Origin: Primula veris
Taxonomy: Eukaryota > Streptophyta > Magnoliopsida > Ericales > Primulaceae
NCBI GenBank assembly: GCA_963682055.1
Contig: OY821740.1
Coordinates: forward strand, 36,166,795-36,230,794
Length of the DNA stretch: 64,000 nt
Direction: 5' to 3'
Shown piece by piece: positions 38,701 to 50,282 of the stretch. A model generated the notes under the pieces. That model was not told the origin of the DNA. It ran no database searches and saw only the letters and a list, made by a program, of their open reading frames with translations. The position numbers and the translations under genes were made by a program. Position 1 is the stretch's first letter. Every line of letters starts with the position of its first letter.

Positions 38701-41700
38701 TAACCAATGAAGACAATAATCATATAGGTGGAAATATAAGTATGGTTCTTAAAGTTTATTTTTTATATGGTTAACGTTTCACCTATTTTATCTTAAGACT
38801 TAAATATATAATACTTCATTCTCTCTTCACCAAACACACCTACAAGAATAAAATTCACCCCGTTGAAAAGATAACCATAACAATAATAAGACATAACCAA
38901 TAATACCCAAGAAAGGTGCCTAGTCCAGACAGACACCAAGCATGACAGCCACATACCTCTTATTCATCACAGAAGTCAGAACTAGGGATGGCAATTGGGC
39001 CGGGTTTCTCGAAACCCGACCCGACCCGCACATCAATCCGCACATAACCCGACCCGACCCGTTTGACCCGGAATTTTTTTTATAAGCCAAATAAGTGCAA
39101 ACCATTATTAAGCATCTAACAATAACCATTTAATCAAATTAGAAAAGCCTAAAAATCTTATTTTTTCCAAATTTTTCATATTTACCTGGTAAAAATTTAT
39201 AATAATCTAAATTATTCTTTACAACAATATCCAAAAAAATAAAAGAAAAAAAACTGACAAAAAAAAAATAATAAGCTAAAATAAAATAAGGATATACATA
39301 TAGAGAGAGAGAGAGAAAGCTAGTACACAAGAGAGATGACTAATTAATTTGGTGAATGAGTCTCTTTTAATATTTTATCGTTGAAAGTTCACATTCCTCA
39401 TAGGTACCACTTTTTAATTATTTAGTTTATTTACTAAATTGTCATACAAACCAAAATATAATATATATATTTTATTTTTCTACAAACCCAAAAAAATAGT
39501 TTTTTTATTTTTTTTGTAATTTTTTTAAAATTTTGTGATTTTTTTCATTTTTTTTTATTTTTTGTGATTTTTTTCATTTTTTATAATTTTATGTGATTTT
39601 TTTCATTTTTTATAATATTTTGTGATTTTGTGATTTTTTATAATTTTTTTTGTAATTTTTTTAAAATTTTGTGATTTTTTCATTTTTTATAATTTTTTTG
39701 TGATTTTTTTTATTTCTTTGTGATTTTTTTTATTTATTTTTTCATTTTTTGTGATTTTTTGCATTTTATATAATTTTGTGTTTTTTTTCCATTTTTTATG
39801 AAATATGTGTATGGCGTTTTGGTAAATAAAATAAATTTTGGTAAATAAAATAAATAATTAAAAAGTGGTACCTATAGGGAATATGAACTTATTTCTAACT
39901 TGCACAAAGTTGCACAAAAGTGCAAAGCAACCCAATCCAACCCGACCCAAATAATCCTGCACTTTTATCCAACCCGTACCAGGTCGGGTCGGGTCAAAAC
40001 CCGGAATTCTGCCATCCCTAGTCAGAACTAAACAAAATATGTTGTGGTTGGTTCTATGAGAAAGCAGACAACATTCAGAGCCTCAAACAAACAGATATAA
40101 ACTAGCCAATTGCAAATTTTGGGTTTCCCATATCCGTCTGTAAGATGAATAAACTACTAAATTAGGTTTGTTTCTTCAGGCAAATCAGGCTGGGTTTTCT
40201 TCCTAAAATCACATTGCTTACTAAGTAGTTCCACGTGAAGTTATAATCTCAAAATAGAACTGCAAGAGAGAAAGTATAGCGACCTGCTTAATTTCAGGAG
40301 GAGGGGGTATTTCAGGGGCTAAATCTTCTCTTTCCTCTGGATCATTACCAACAGCTTCATCATCATCAGTAAATATTTCTTCGTGCTCCCAATCATCACC
40401 TAGAAAAACCAATATTAACCCATCAAAAAGTTGCTACTTGATCAGATACCAAAAGGTCTGACTATACTTAGGAAGCCCAAGAAACTATTCAAGATATGTC
40501 ATCAGTTAAAAATACAACGAAAACAAAAAACAGAATATGCCAATCTGAGCTTTAAATGAAACAATTCTAAAAAAAGAGAGAGACAATATGCAGAATAATG
40601 ACAAATACTATTAAGCGAATAGACTCATAGAAAATGGAGCTCACAAAAAAGAAACATAAAAAAACACTAGTTCATTCAAAGTGCGGGGGTAACTTTCTGT
40701 GTTTGTATCTTTCATAACCAAAAACAGCTGTTGCTTTTGTAAGAAAAAAATGCAAGTTAAATATGGTTGATGGTTCACATCGTAAGTTTATAGGATCAGA
40801 AATGTACAAATAGTACTTAATAATTCACTCAAAGCACCTCAACTAATATTCTAAAAGGCGCAAGGTGGGTTTTAGGCGAGAATTGGTCGCCTAGCGCCTA
40901 ATACCGCCTAATTCCGCTTAATCACAACCTAATCTTCTATGCTTCTAGGCTCCGCTTATGGCCTAGGCTCGCTTTTTAGAGCACTTCCCTCAAGGGCCTC
41001 AACTAATACCTATGCATTTTTTCCAAATTCTAGATATACATAGAATTACAAGATCCAAAAAAGAAAGAAATTCTTACCCTTCTCAACATCATCATCATCA
41101 AAATCAAGGTCACCACCTCTGGGACCCTCTTCGTCATCATCACCACCACGTCTTTTATTGAGACGAAGTCTATTCTTTCTGGAAGATTCGTCTTCATCAT
41201 CTTCTTCTCCCCTATCTGAAACATTTCCCTCTTCTTCATCACCGCTGCTTTTTTTAGTACGACCCCTTCCACCGCCACCTGTCCCGCTTTCCTTATCATC
41301 AAATCTTTCAACTTCACCAAAAGCAGCAGCTCCATTATTAGCCGCTTTCATCATCCACCTTTCGTAACCATCTGCCGTTTTCCTTCTGTTTTTCATTTTT
41401 TCTTCTGCTTCCTCCAGAGTAAGTTGCTTATATTGTGCAACTTTATTGAAGTTATACCTATAATGCAACACAATGAGGCTAATTAAAAAGATCAAGAGAC
41501 AGTTGCAATTGATTTGAGCTTGTTTGCAAGCAGCTTTCAAGCTATTACGCTGGACCCTTTTTGGTTGAGAGAAAAAGCTGGGTTCATCCAGCTTAAAGCT
41601 TCTAGCCTTTTCAGGTCAACACACCAGAAAAGCTCAGCTTTTAATCTCGTCAATCAGATGTAATCCAGATTTTGGGGGAAATGGAAAATGCAACCAAACA

Positions 41701-44298
41701 AGTTCTTAATTTTACATACTATTTAAGTAGGTGGTGTCTTTTCATATTAGCAGTTTAACTTCATTTATCTTTATTGTGCTAATTGAGGTGTCTTTTTCTT
41801 TGTCCATAAACCCATATCCCTTAGGGTCGCATAGGTGATTATAAGCAATGAACATGAGGTAGAAAGGAGTATCGTTTATGTAAAGAGTCTAGTACTCTTT
41901 TCATATTAAGTGCGGTGACCAAAAGTCACTTTTGGTAAGACTTGTTTTTCTGCTTATCCATTATTTCCGTCTCTGATTCTTTGATCTATAACAATTTATC
42001 GTAGATTGTGGTGTTCCTCCATTATAGATAATTCAGATAATATCGATAGCATAGATTATAGATGTATGCCACAAGCCTTAGAAATACCTAACAAAAAGAG
42101 AACGTTATAGACGCACAAGTCGAAAGCATTATAAATACGTCATACATACCAGGAACCTGCAGGAATAGCCACATAATCTTTTCCTTGTGGCATTAGTAGG
42201 TAATATGTCGCTGATTGACCCTCAAGCTGGCCTTGGTACTGCTGCCCAGTCTCATCCTCTAACAGCCAAGGCTTGTTTTTGTATTTCTCCTGTGTAATGG
42301 AATGGAACAATCATATGATAAAATAAAAAAACTAATGCAGTACATAAAAGCAAACAAAGAAGAAAAAGTAGACGATGTTGCAAGAGTTACAAGAGAAGAC
42401 AACGGAACATCGAGATCCCTGTATATGTACTAACCTTGCTAACTATCGTCAGAATAGATTACATAAAAGTTGATATTTGCAATAAAATAAGATTATTTAT
42501 TGGGAGAAGGCGTTGATTTTAATATTAAGACTTGTTAACAAAAACACAAGTAGACCACAAATGAAGATTTAGAATGTCGTTACCCGCAAAGAAAGGGTAA
42601 TCTGGCGACCTTGTAATCCCTCTTTCTGAAGAGACCATTTATTTTCACCTTTTTGCTTCTTTGAAAAATTTGGTAAACCCGATACAAACCTACCAATGAA
42701 GTAGTTTTTGTCGGTGTTTGTACAAGGACGAACATTGTACTCCTGCTCGCCCATAAAAAAAAACAATTAACTCTTTAGTCTATTACATTAGCAAGTTGAA
42801 TAATATGAACAATACTATGTGCTACAACATTAAAAATACATACCACCTCACAAAAATATACGTGATTTTAGAGGTGAATGCCATTTATACTATTATTTAA
42901 GTGAAGTACCCCTTGTGAGGCCTCAGAACATTTTGTTCCTATGATGGCCATCTTTATTGAACTACTTACAAATAAAACCAACGGTTAATGTAGCAGTTTA
43001 GTAATAAAATCCCAGTATCTAATAAGTAACCGTCCAAATAAGTTCTCACCTACTAATCCCCTGATTATTCTACTGTAACCACAAATTCTTAGAATACTCC
43101 TCAGTACATTAGAGAGGGAGAGAAAGAAGCATGGAGAGGCCCATCTTTCTCTGAGGTTAAATTTGCATCCGTGTTTTTCTGCTTTGTAAACCCACTCTAA
43201 ATTACTCATTTTCTTTGTAATCAATTATTTTTGGTTAGATTTGTTGGTAAGAATTATATTGTTTTATTAAGGCTTTAACTTTAACATCAGACGTACGAAT
43301 CGCGTGGGCGGCTTTCGCTAGTATATATAATGCTAAGATGACTGATAACATGCTAAGAGGAAAACATGAAAACATAGAGTACTATTTCAATGTTTTAATT
43401 TATTAAAGGGAAAATATTTAGAACTGTGATATTGGCCAAGACACCTGCAAATTATGAGACTTCTCCAGATCCCATAGAACAGCTTATGAACTTCTGAATT
43501 TTCTCCCAATTTTTATGTCAAACTTTCATCTCTTTTGTTCACTTGCATCTTATAAGTTTAATCTCAGCATTCATTTTATTATTTTTTCTAGTAATCAAAT
43601 TGATTGTTCAACTTAGTGTTTCTCCTTCTACTGTCCTAACTAGACCATTCCAACTTTATTTTCAACTTTCACGTATGATCATCTTCTTTCGTTTTAAAAG
43701 GAGCACCTATCATCACCCTACATTCACAATTATATGAACATTCTGGCAGTACGCCTAATGAGTTTTTGATAAATGAAACACCCACTCCTTTTACAATACC
43801 AAAACCACCCTTCTCGGAACTATAAGATTGTTTCCAGTTTGATGTCAGATTATATATGGATCATCCTGCTATTCTATAACAAACACATAAAGGTCTATTA
43901 CACCAAAACAAATTACAATATCAGTATATACTATATACTATATACATACCAATCAAACCAAACAGACACAAATATAGGTATTAAACATTATAATGAACAT
44001 ATTTTGGGTAAAACTTATAAATAAAACCATACGTTTCTCAATTACAATGCATGATCATTATACACACACCACAAAATCATAAACACGTGCGTGCGCAGAC
44101 ACACAGCGGAGGACCTAAGAGTAGGCTGCTAGGGCTGCAACACCACAGTGGGTAACTTATATGGACCAATAATAAGATGACACGTCGTAATGTGTAACTT
44201 TTTTGTGTAAATAGACAGTGTAAGAAGCAATTTCCATGTATATATATGTAGAAACAATCCTAATTCCTATCTATACACAAAAGAAGACAAACACACAA

Positions 44299-44336
<38 letters not shown>

Positions 44337-45211
44337 TTATATATGCATGCATATAAATACATATATTATGTGTATGTACAGGGGAGAATGGGCAACAACC
44401 ACCCCATATTATTAAAAACCCTACTAATCGGCATATATTTACATATAATTTTATAAAAATAGTGGATTAGCACCCTCATCCTCGACTCCAAGCTCTGCCA
44501 CTGTGTATGTACAAATAAGTACTATAAACAATCCCAATTTCTACATACACCAACACACGAATTCAATATATTCACACAAATAGACATTACATACATACAT
44601 GTAGATATTATTAAAAACCCTACTAATCGGTACATATAATTTTTTTAAATAAGTGGACTAGCACTGCCCATCCTCGACTCTAGCTCCGCCTCTATGAATG
44701 TATAGATAAGTATAAACAATCCTAATTCCTATACAAACACTAACACACAAATCCTATACATTCACACAAATAGCCATACATACATATACATACACAAAAA
44801 CAGACATACATACATATATATATATATATGCCATAATATCAAAAGCACTACTAATCAGCATATATTTTACATATAAATTATTATAAATAGTATATTAGCA
44901 CCCCATTCTCGAATCCTAACTCCGCCACTGTGTATGTATACATATCATATATACACACACAAACAGGCATAGTACATACACACATGTAAATATATATATA
45001 TATATAGAGAGAGAGAGAGGGGGAGGGAGGGAGGGACCCGAATGAGTCTAGAGAGGGGATGACCGCAGTCGTAGCAGCGGTTGTTTCTAGGGTTAAGAGC
45101 CATGGCCTTAGCACAGGGCACACATAGAGTCATGTGCTTACACTGGCTCCCGTACAGGTCTTTCGATGTCCCGCACCCCCCGCACTGCCCTTGTAACACC
45201 AGCTCCACCAT
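35739..45211 (-). CDS. Transcription initiation factor IIF, alpha subunit (RAP74)
   Basis: Nine coding exons on the minus strand: 45211-45038, 42742-42584, 42289-42150, 41457-41078, 40399-40284, 38625-38488, 37864-37652, 37148-36942 and 35828-35739. They total 1,617 nt, 538 residues, close to the Arabidopsis protein. TFIIF binds RNA polymerase II, stabilises the preinitiation complex and stimulates elongation. The order is: a plant-specific N-terminal Cys-rich module (QCGGCG, CKHMTLC, CAKAM, CYDCG), the RAP74 dimerisation region (EYNVRP, KNYFIGRFVSGLPNF, NKVAQYKQLTLEEAEEKM), a long acidic/basic charged middle with Asp/Glu runs, a Lys/Pro/Ser linker, and a C-terminal winged helix (GPVTEEEIRAVL to KTNGANFVVLRDK). 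All exon phases close. Intron 1 is 2.3 kb. Other introns carry a hAT element and a MITE. Several frames on the opposite strand are shadows of the acidic exons. Confidence 0.96.
36186..36426. mobile_element. MITE with ~21-bp terminal inverted repeats in a TFIIF intron
   Basis: The left end GCCATGTTTGTTTGCAGGAT is matched by its inverted copy at the right end (ATCCTGCAAACAAACATGGC, ending 36426). The 241-bp element has internal GGGGTAT motifs in both directions. The end sequence resembles Tourist/PIF-Harbinger MITEs, but I could not settle the target duplication. It lies between coding exons 8 and 9. A plus-strand frame at 36189-36443 is only this MITE read through. Confidence 0.75.
38983..40020. 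mobile_element. hAT-superfamily element (non-autonomous) in a TFIIF intron
   Basis: The ends TAGGGATGGCA and TGCCATCCCTA are inverted copies. The flanks GTCAGAAC at 38975-38982 and 40021-40028 form a perfect 8-bp target duplication, diagnostic of hAT. Subterminal regions are rich in ACCCGACCCG and its complement. A second inner inverted pair (GGTACCACTTTTTAATTA and TAATTAAAAAGTGGTACC) encloses a low-complexity core with many TTTTGTGATTTTTT units (about 39480-39800). No transposase frame is present. It sits between coding exons 5 and 6 of the TFIIF gene. Confidence 0.93.
39480..39800. repeat. TTTTGTGATTTTTT low-complexity repeat in the hAT core
   Basis: A short motif built on TTTTTGTGATTTTTTTCATT recurs more than ten times with variation between the inner inverted repeats of the hAT element. 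Confidence 0.85.
40850..40985. repeat. GCCTA-rich dispersed repeat in a TFIIF intron
   Basis: It is locally GC-richer than its surroundings and full of GCCTA/TAGGC motifs (GTCGCCTAGCGCCTAATACC and GGCCTAGGCTCGC). A similar stretch lies at about 62405-62525 in a SWIB gene intron, so both are probably members of one dispersed family. Confidence 0.45.
44395..44945. repeat. Three-copy direct repeat in TFIIF intron 1, ~200-230-bp period
   Basis: Copies begin near 44408, 44607 and 44836 (ATTAAAAACCCTACTAATCGG in the first two), continue through an ACATATAATTTT segment and a GCACC-CATCCTCGA(C/A)TC motif, and end CTCCGCCACTGTGTATGTA-like. The end on the other strand (CAGTGGCGGAG) is a common plant hAT terminus. 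An AC/TA-rich microsatellite flanks each copy. Confidence 0.75.
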
Positions 45212-46114
45212 TATCCCCTACACCTTTTATATATTAGTTCGATAAAAATTATATTATTCATAACAATAAGAATAAGAATAATAAAAAGGTTATTTCAAAA
45301 AAAAAAAAAGGAAGAGTTAGGGTTTTTGGGATGTTAATTGCAAGATTGTTGGATCGGATAGAATGGATACCTTGAAAGTGGTTCGATTGAGAGAGAGAGA
45401 GAGAGAGAGAGAGAGTAAGGTTTGATTTTGCGGCTTTTGATCGGTATGAATTATTACTGGTTTATGAAAGAAGACAGGTGTGTGTTTGAAATACATAAAA
45501 TAAATAGGGAGTACTATTGTTATTTATACTATAGCTCCATTATAATATATATCAAAATTATCGAAATGAAAATTTTTAAAACTAAATCATATAATTTCAT
45601 GTTTAAACTATATGATTAATTTTAAAAAAAAAATTATTCCGACAATTTTGATGCAAAATATTGACCGATAAAAATTACACGTAATTCTATAATGGATAAT
45701 TAATTGAAAACGGATGAAGTAAGGATTATTTTGTTGAATTACAATAATACCTAAACAAAAATACAAATATATGGAATCAAAAAGTTTTCACTTTGAAAAT
45801 GGTATCATGATAATTGATAACTTCAAGATTCGTTTATTAAAAAAAGGTAAGTGAGGAATTATTTAGAAATGACTCGAAAAAATTTAGAATATTAATCCAT
45901 TATTTAAGTGAGGATGAATTAATTAATATATATTTAGTATATTGTGTTTGCATGGTTCAATCGGTGACGAATCCAAAATAAAGGAAAGTTGTATATAGGG
46001 TTTACTATTATCATATGATTAAAATCATTGAAGGTGGGCGTAATTACATTGTTTGAATTCTGTCTTTTGGAGTTAAAACCGATTACTCTAGTCATTTACG
46101 AATTTATTTTCGAG
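45212..46114. other. 5' flank of the TFIIF gene
   Basis: A GA tract at 45390-45416 (CT on the coding strand) fits the 5' leader or core promoter region. The remainder is AT-rich with no supported gene. Confidence 0.4.
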
Positions 46115-46313
46115 GGGTAAATTTTGGATTAGTCCATGAAAACAAAAATATTTAAGGATTGGTCCATGAAACTGAAACTAATTAAGCATTGGTCAATTTC
46201 CCCTAACTAATCAATAAAAATGTAAAAAATCAGAAAAAATGAAAAATTCCAGAAAATAAAAATGCAAAAATGAAAAAATCAAAAAAATATGAAAAAATCA
46301 AAAAAAAAATAAA

Positions 46314-46975
46314 AGAGGCAAAACCCCGAAAAAACACGATTTTTTTTTTTAAAATCCCAAAAAATCAAAAAAAAATCCCAAAAAATCAACAAAAATCTAA
46401 AATCAACAAAAATCCGAAAACGCAAAAACAGTCTGAACTTTTATATATATATATATATATAACATATATATATATATAACAGTCTGAACTTTTATATATA
46501 TATATATATATAACATATATATATATATATAACAGTCTGAACTTTTATATATATATATATATAAAAACAGTCTGAACTTCCGAAACGAAGTCTCGGGGAG
46601 TCGTTACAAAGGGCTAATAGAGCTTGTTGTGCTTAATATCACTGCTACAAAAGCCTTGCCTGCAAATTGCCACACTACAAAAAATATCCCTTCCCATCAA
46701 ATGCTTTTGTTGAAGAAAGCATTTGATTCTTCAGCCCTTCATTTTTCGGTGTTGCTAAGGACATATAAACATGATTTTCTTATTTATGATACTATTTAGC
46801 CGTGGGCCCCGGTGATTGCAAGTATATACGATATCCCTGCGGTAGCGTACATAAGGCAAAACCCCGAAAAAACACGATTTTTTTTTAAAAAATCCCAAAA
46901 AATAAAATAAAAATCCCAAAAAATCAACAAAAATCTAAAATCAACAAAAATCCGAAAACGCAAAAACAGTCTGAA
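46314..46975. repeat. Two copies of a ~120-bp AAAATCC-rich segment flanking unique DNA
   Basis: The segment with GGCAAAACCCCGAAAAAACA, CGATTTTTTTT, ATCCCAAAAAATCAA and AATCCGAAAACGCAAAAAC occurs at 46314-46440 and 46855-46975, each leading into the minisatellite. About 290 bp of unrelated sequence lies between. Confidence 0.85.
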
Positions 46976-47505
46976 CTTTTATATATATATATATATATAT
47001 ATAACAGTCTGAACTTTTATATATATATATATAAACAGTCTGAACTTTTATATATATATATATAAAAACAGTCTGAACTTTTATATATATATATATAAAA
47101 CAATCTGAACTTTTATATATATATATATATATAAAACAGTCTGAACTTTTATATATATATATAAAAAAAACAGTCTGAACTTTTATATATATATATATAT
47201 AAAACAGTCTGAACTTTTATATATATATATATATAAAAACAGTCTGAACTTTTATATATATATATAAAAAACAGTCTGAATTTTTTTTTTTTTATATATA
47301 TATATATATATAAACAGTCTGAACTTTTATATATATATATAAAAACAGTCTGAACTTTTATATATATATATAAAAAACAGTCTGAACTTATATATATATA
47401 TATAAAAAACAGTCTGAACTTTTATATATATATATATATATATAAAAACAGTCTGAACTTTTATATATATATATATATATATGAAAAAACAGTCTGAAAA
47501 CTTTT
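46428..47505. repeat. CAGTCTGAACTTTTATATAT minisatellite
   Basis: About twenty units of CAGTCTGAACTTTTATATAT, each followed by a TA run of variable length and AAAA, lie in two blocks (46428-46580 and 46968-47505). The period is roughly 32-42 bp and varies mainly in the TA run. Each unit could fold back on its TA stretch. Confidence 0.95.
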
Positions 47506-47778
47506 ACAGTAACAAACTATCTTCGTGTAGCTAATCTCACTTGTGCGATGTGGTGTATTGACAATCACCAACTCAATATCAATGCTATATATATACTCCT
47601 GGTTTGACAACACGATAGACACTTGGCCACAGTAGAGGATATATATATATAGATATATACATAGATATATACATATATAAACATGCGGCGGTAGAGGCAG
47701 GCCGCTTGCGACGACGAGAGTGATGAGGAACAAACCTCCGACGACAGCGGCGGAGGTGGATGGAGCGACGGAGGAGCA

Positions 47779-47782
<4 letters not shown>

Positions 47783-47834
<52 letters not shown>
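47783..47834. repeat. (TA)n microsatellite
   Basis: About 24 uninterrupted TA dinucleotides. Confidence 0.95.
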
Positions 47835-47836
<2 letters not shown>

Positions 47837-48903
47837 GTGGGTATGTATGTGGGTATGTATGTAGAGAGAGAGATTTGGGGGAGAAAATGTTTTCTCTGGA
47901 AGTTGTTTTTTTTAGAGAGATAATGATTAATTAAATAAATAGAATTGGGAGAGCTTTTATATTGGATCAATCCTTAATTAGTTTCAGAAATAATGGTCCA
48001 ATCCTTAATTAAATTTTATATCCGGACCAATCCTTAAATACTTTTGTTTTCGTGGACCAATACTTAATTTTATCTAACATCATCTAATACTATATTTCAA
48101 TATATCAGACTTTTTTAATTCCTTCATCCAGTTGCACCGGTGGACCGGTAAAATAATTACTGTAATTTATTAGGATTGGGTTTAAAGAAAATCAAGGAAT
48201 AGTATTAATATGGGTTTTAAGAGCTTGTCCTCGAAACCCAATTTCGGTCAAAATTTCCTAAAAATTCTAAGCACAGTATTCTCAATTTTAAACTTCAAAT
48301 AGATTTGCTTTGAGTTTGTATATCTTTAAACTTGTTTTGGTCCAAGTTTTCATTATCAATGGTTTTACTTAAGCCCGTGTCTAATAAGACCTAGTGAGCG
48401 TTGTATAAGAATTATTTATGTTAATTTCAAATTCATTGCCTAAAAAATCAACAAAACTAGCTCACAGTCCATTCTATCAAAATAAAAAAAACAAACTAAA
48501 AACTAATAACCCCTTTCTTGGCATCTAATTGTTATATACATGCAATTTTAAACGATTAATAACATGTATCAAAGTTACCGAAATGAAAATTTTCAAAAAT
48601 CAACCGTATCGTTAGACATGTACTATATGATTAACTATATTTTGGCAATTCAGTAAAAGTTTTGTGCATGTTTCGTAAAAAAGCAAAACAAGTAAACGAA
48701 CGGAGTCGTAGGCTCGTAGCGGTGAAACCAAATCCTAAATAAAGAACATATAAGTTTCGAGTACAGTGTGTCAGTGTGGCCAAAAGCCCAAAACACTTTT
48801 TTAGCAAACTCGAAATAGTAAAAGAAAAACGTAAAAATAAATAAAAATATCTTCAATATTCCATCAGTAAATACATATTCCCTGCTGTTGTATAATATAA
48901 TCC

Positions 48904-49518
48904 TCAGTGATCGTGAAGAAAACGTTGTAAGCACCGAAACCCCAAGTGCTCGGCGCAAAATCTCTCCATCTCATCGCCGCCCTTCGCCCTACACACCTCC
49001 TCCTCCATCTCCCACACCCAAAACCCGTCCCACCCTTCCCTCTCCTCATCATGCGCCACCACCGCGTCCACCACCTCCTGCATCCCAACAATCCTTCTGC
49101 TGAGGCTCCTCCTCAGCTCCCTAACTACGGGGTCCAGGATGCCCTGTACCCCATCCAGGGTCAGGAGGAGGCCCATCAGGGCCTCGTTTATCCTGACCCT
49201 CTCACGATGGTCAACCCTGATGGCGTCGACGGTTTCCTGACGCTGGATGAGAGTTTGGAGGCGTAAGGAGGAGGAGTGGACAGAGGAGAGCTTGCGGACC
49301 TGTGTGCGGGTTTTGTGGGAACGGTAGGCGGATTGTAACGTAACGGCTGCGGATGAGGGTGAGTGGCTATGTGTTTTTTTCATGGATAAAAATGGAGAGA
49401 AAGAAGAAAGTGAAAGTTGTGATGGGAGAATTTGTGAAGAGATTTGTAGAGTGGCAGTGCTTATGATATTGTCGGTTCTTTTTCTTTTTCTTTCTTTTAC
49501 TTTTTTTCTTCTATTCAT
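48904..49518 (-). CDS. BAG5: BAG-domain co-chaperone, BAG5-like, intronless
   Basis: A single open frame on the minus strand gives 204 residues from the first ATG (49518). An IQ-like calmodulin-binding motif (AVTLQSAYRSHKTRTQ) is followed by a BAG domain with IQRQETVDAIRVDHRERVRI, NEALMGLLLTLD and SRRIVGMQEVVDAV. This is the order found in Arabidopsis BAG5, a regulator that binds Hsp70 through the BAG domain and calmodulin through the IQ motif and is reported in mitochondria. The C-terminus (Trp/Glu-rich, ending FLHDH) is less conserved. The first 45 codons are CT-rich and could be leader. The second ATG (49383) would give 159 residues and is equally possible. A basic N-terminus might instead be a targeting peptide. 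The gene lies between inverted repeats. Confidence 0.85.
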   Translation of the reverse strand: MNRRKKVKERKRKRTDNIISTATLQISSQILPSQLSLSSFSPFLSMKKTHSHSPSSAAVTLQSAYRSHKTRTQVRKLSSVHSSSLRLQTLIQRQETVDAIRVDHRERVRINEALMGLLLTLDGVQGILDPVVRELRRSLSRRIVGMQEVVDAVVAHDEEREGWDGFWVWEMEEEVCRAKGGDEMERFCAEHLGFRCLQRFLHDH

Positions 49519-50282
49519 ACATTTTTATATTTTAAATTATTGAATCATAATGAGTGTTTTTTTTCTAAAAAAATAAGAAGATTTGTTGTTATCTCTCTGT
49601 GTAATAAATATTACTATCTTTTATTTTTAAGTTAATTATAATTTATACACAAACATATCTATTGTTAAAATAAGTATATCAAATTCCTCTTTTAAAAAAA
49701 GCATCTTGAAGATTGTATTGAATGGTCTCTAATAAAAACGTACGTATATCTATCAAATTATAAAGATTTAATAAATAATCACGGTTGATATAATTTCTTT
49801 TTCAATTTGTATAATGTTATGATTGTTAATTAAACAATTCTTGTTCAACATCATAAATGATAATATACAATAACTTAATGCAGAAAATATAGCAATTACA
49901 TTGATATCTCATAAAAGTGCATAATTTCATACCGCGAATACGAAAAAAGCATAAGAACCAATATCAATAAATAAATTCAAGATTTACGTAAATTGATATG
50001 AAAAATAACCTGCAATAGTTGTGTAAATTATATTATTAGAAGTTCTATTATATGACATTAGTTTTATTCTAGATTTATTAGTAGTGGTAATTTTGCTCCT
50101 TTTTATTTTATTTTTATTTCTCTTTCCTATGTAGTTGACTACTGTTGGGTCACAAGATTGGTATGTAGCTAAGGCTACTTTCGCATATGTAGCCAAATTA
50201 TTCTCTAAATATAATTTCTAGAGAAAATTAAGGATTAATCCAAAATTATTTTTGTTTTCATGGACTAATCCAAAATTTACCC

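Larger units (their letters stand above)
46115..50282. mobile_element. Inverted-repeat-bounded unit containing a minisatellite and the BAG5-like gene
   Basis: The left end (from 46115) and right end (to 50282, inverted) share about 35 bp without mismatch, beginning GGGTAAATTTTGGATTAGTC and continuing CATGAAAACAAAAAT. GGGTAAATTTTGG resembles plant MULE termini. A more diverged inverted copy lies at about 47965-48075. Two readings are possible: a 4.2-kb MULE-like unit that includes a gene, or a ~1.95-kb element (46115 to about 48075) plus a separate end at 50220-50282. The 9-bp flanks do not match, so an intact single insertion is not proven. Confidence 0.45.

Noticed and set aside
41046..41540. 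Reading the 164-codon minus frame as a separate gene from its own ATG
   Set aside because: The part from 41457 is TFIIF exon 4. The upstream codons are intron ahead of the acceptor at 41458.
46428..47505. Regularly spaced repeats as a CRISPR-like array
   Set aside because: The spacers are only TA runs and the context is a plant nuclear genome; it is a minisatellite.
47585..47923. Arg-rich and Ile/Tyr-repeat frames around the (TA)n tract
   Set aside because: They are produced by microsatellites, with no homologue or splice context.
48888..49266. Pro/His-rich plus-strand frames over the BAG5-like gene
   Set aside because: They are antisense shadows; the minus strand has recognisable IQ and BAG motifs.
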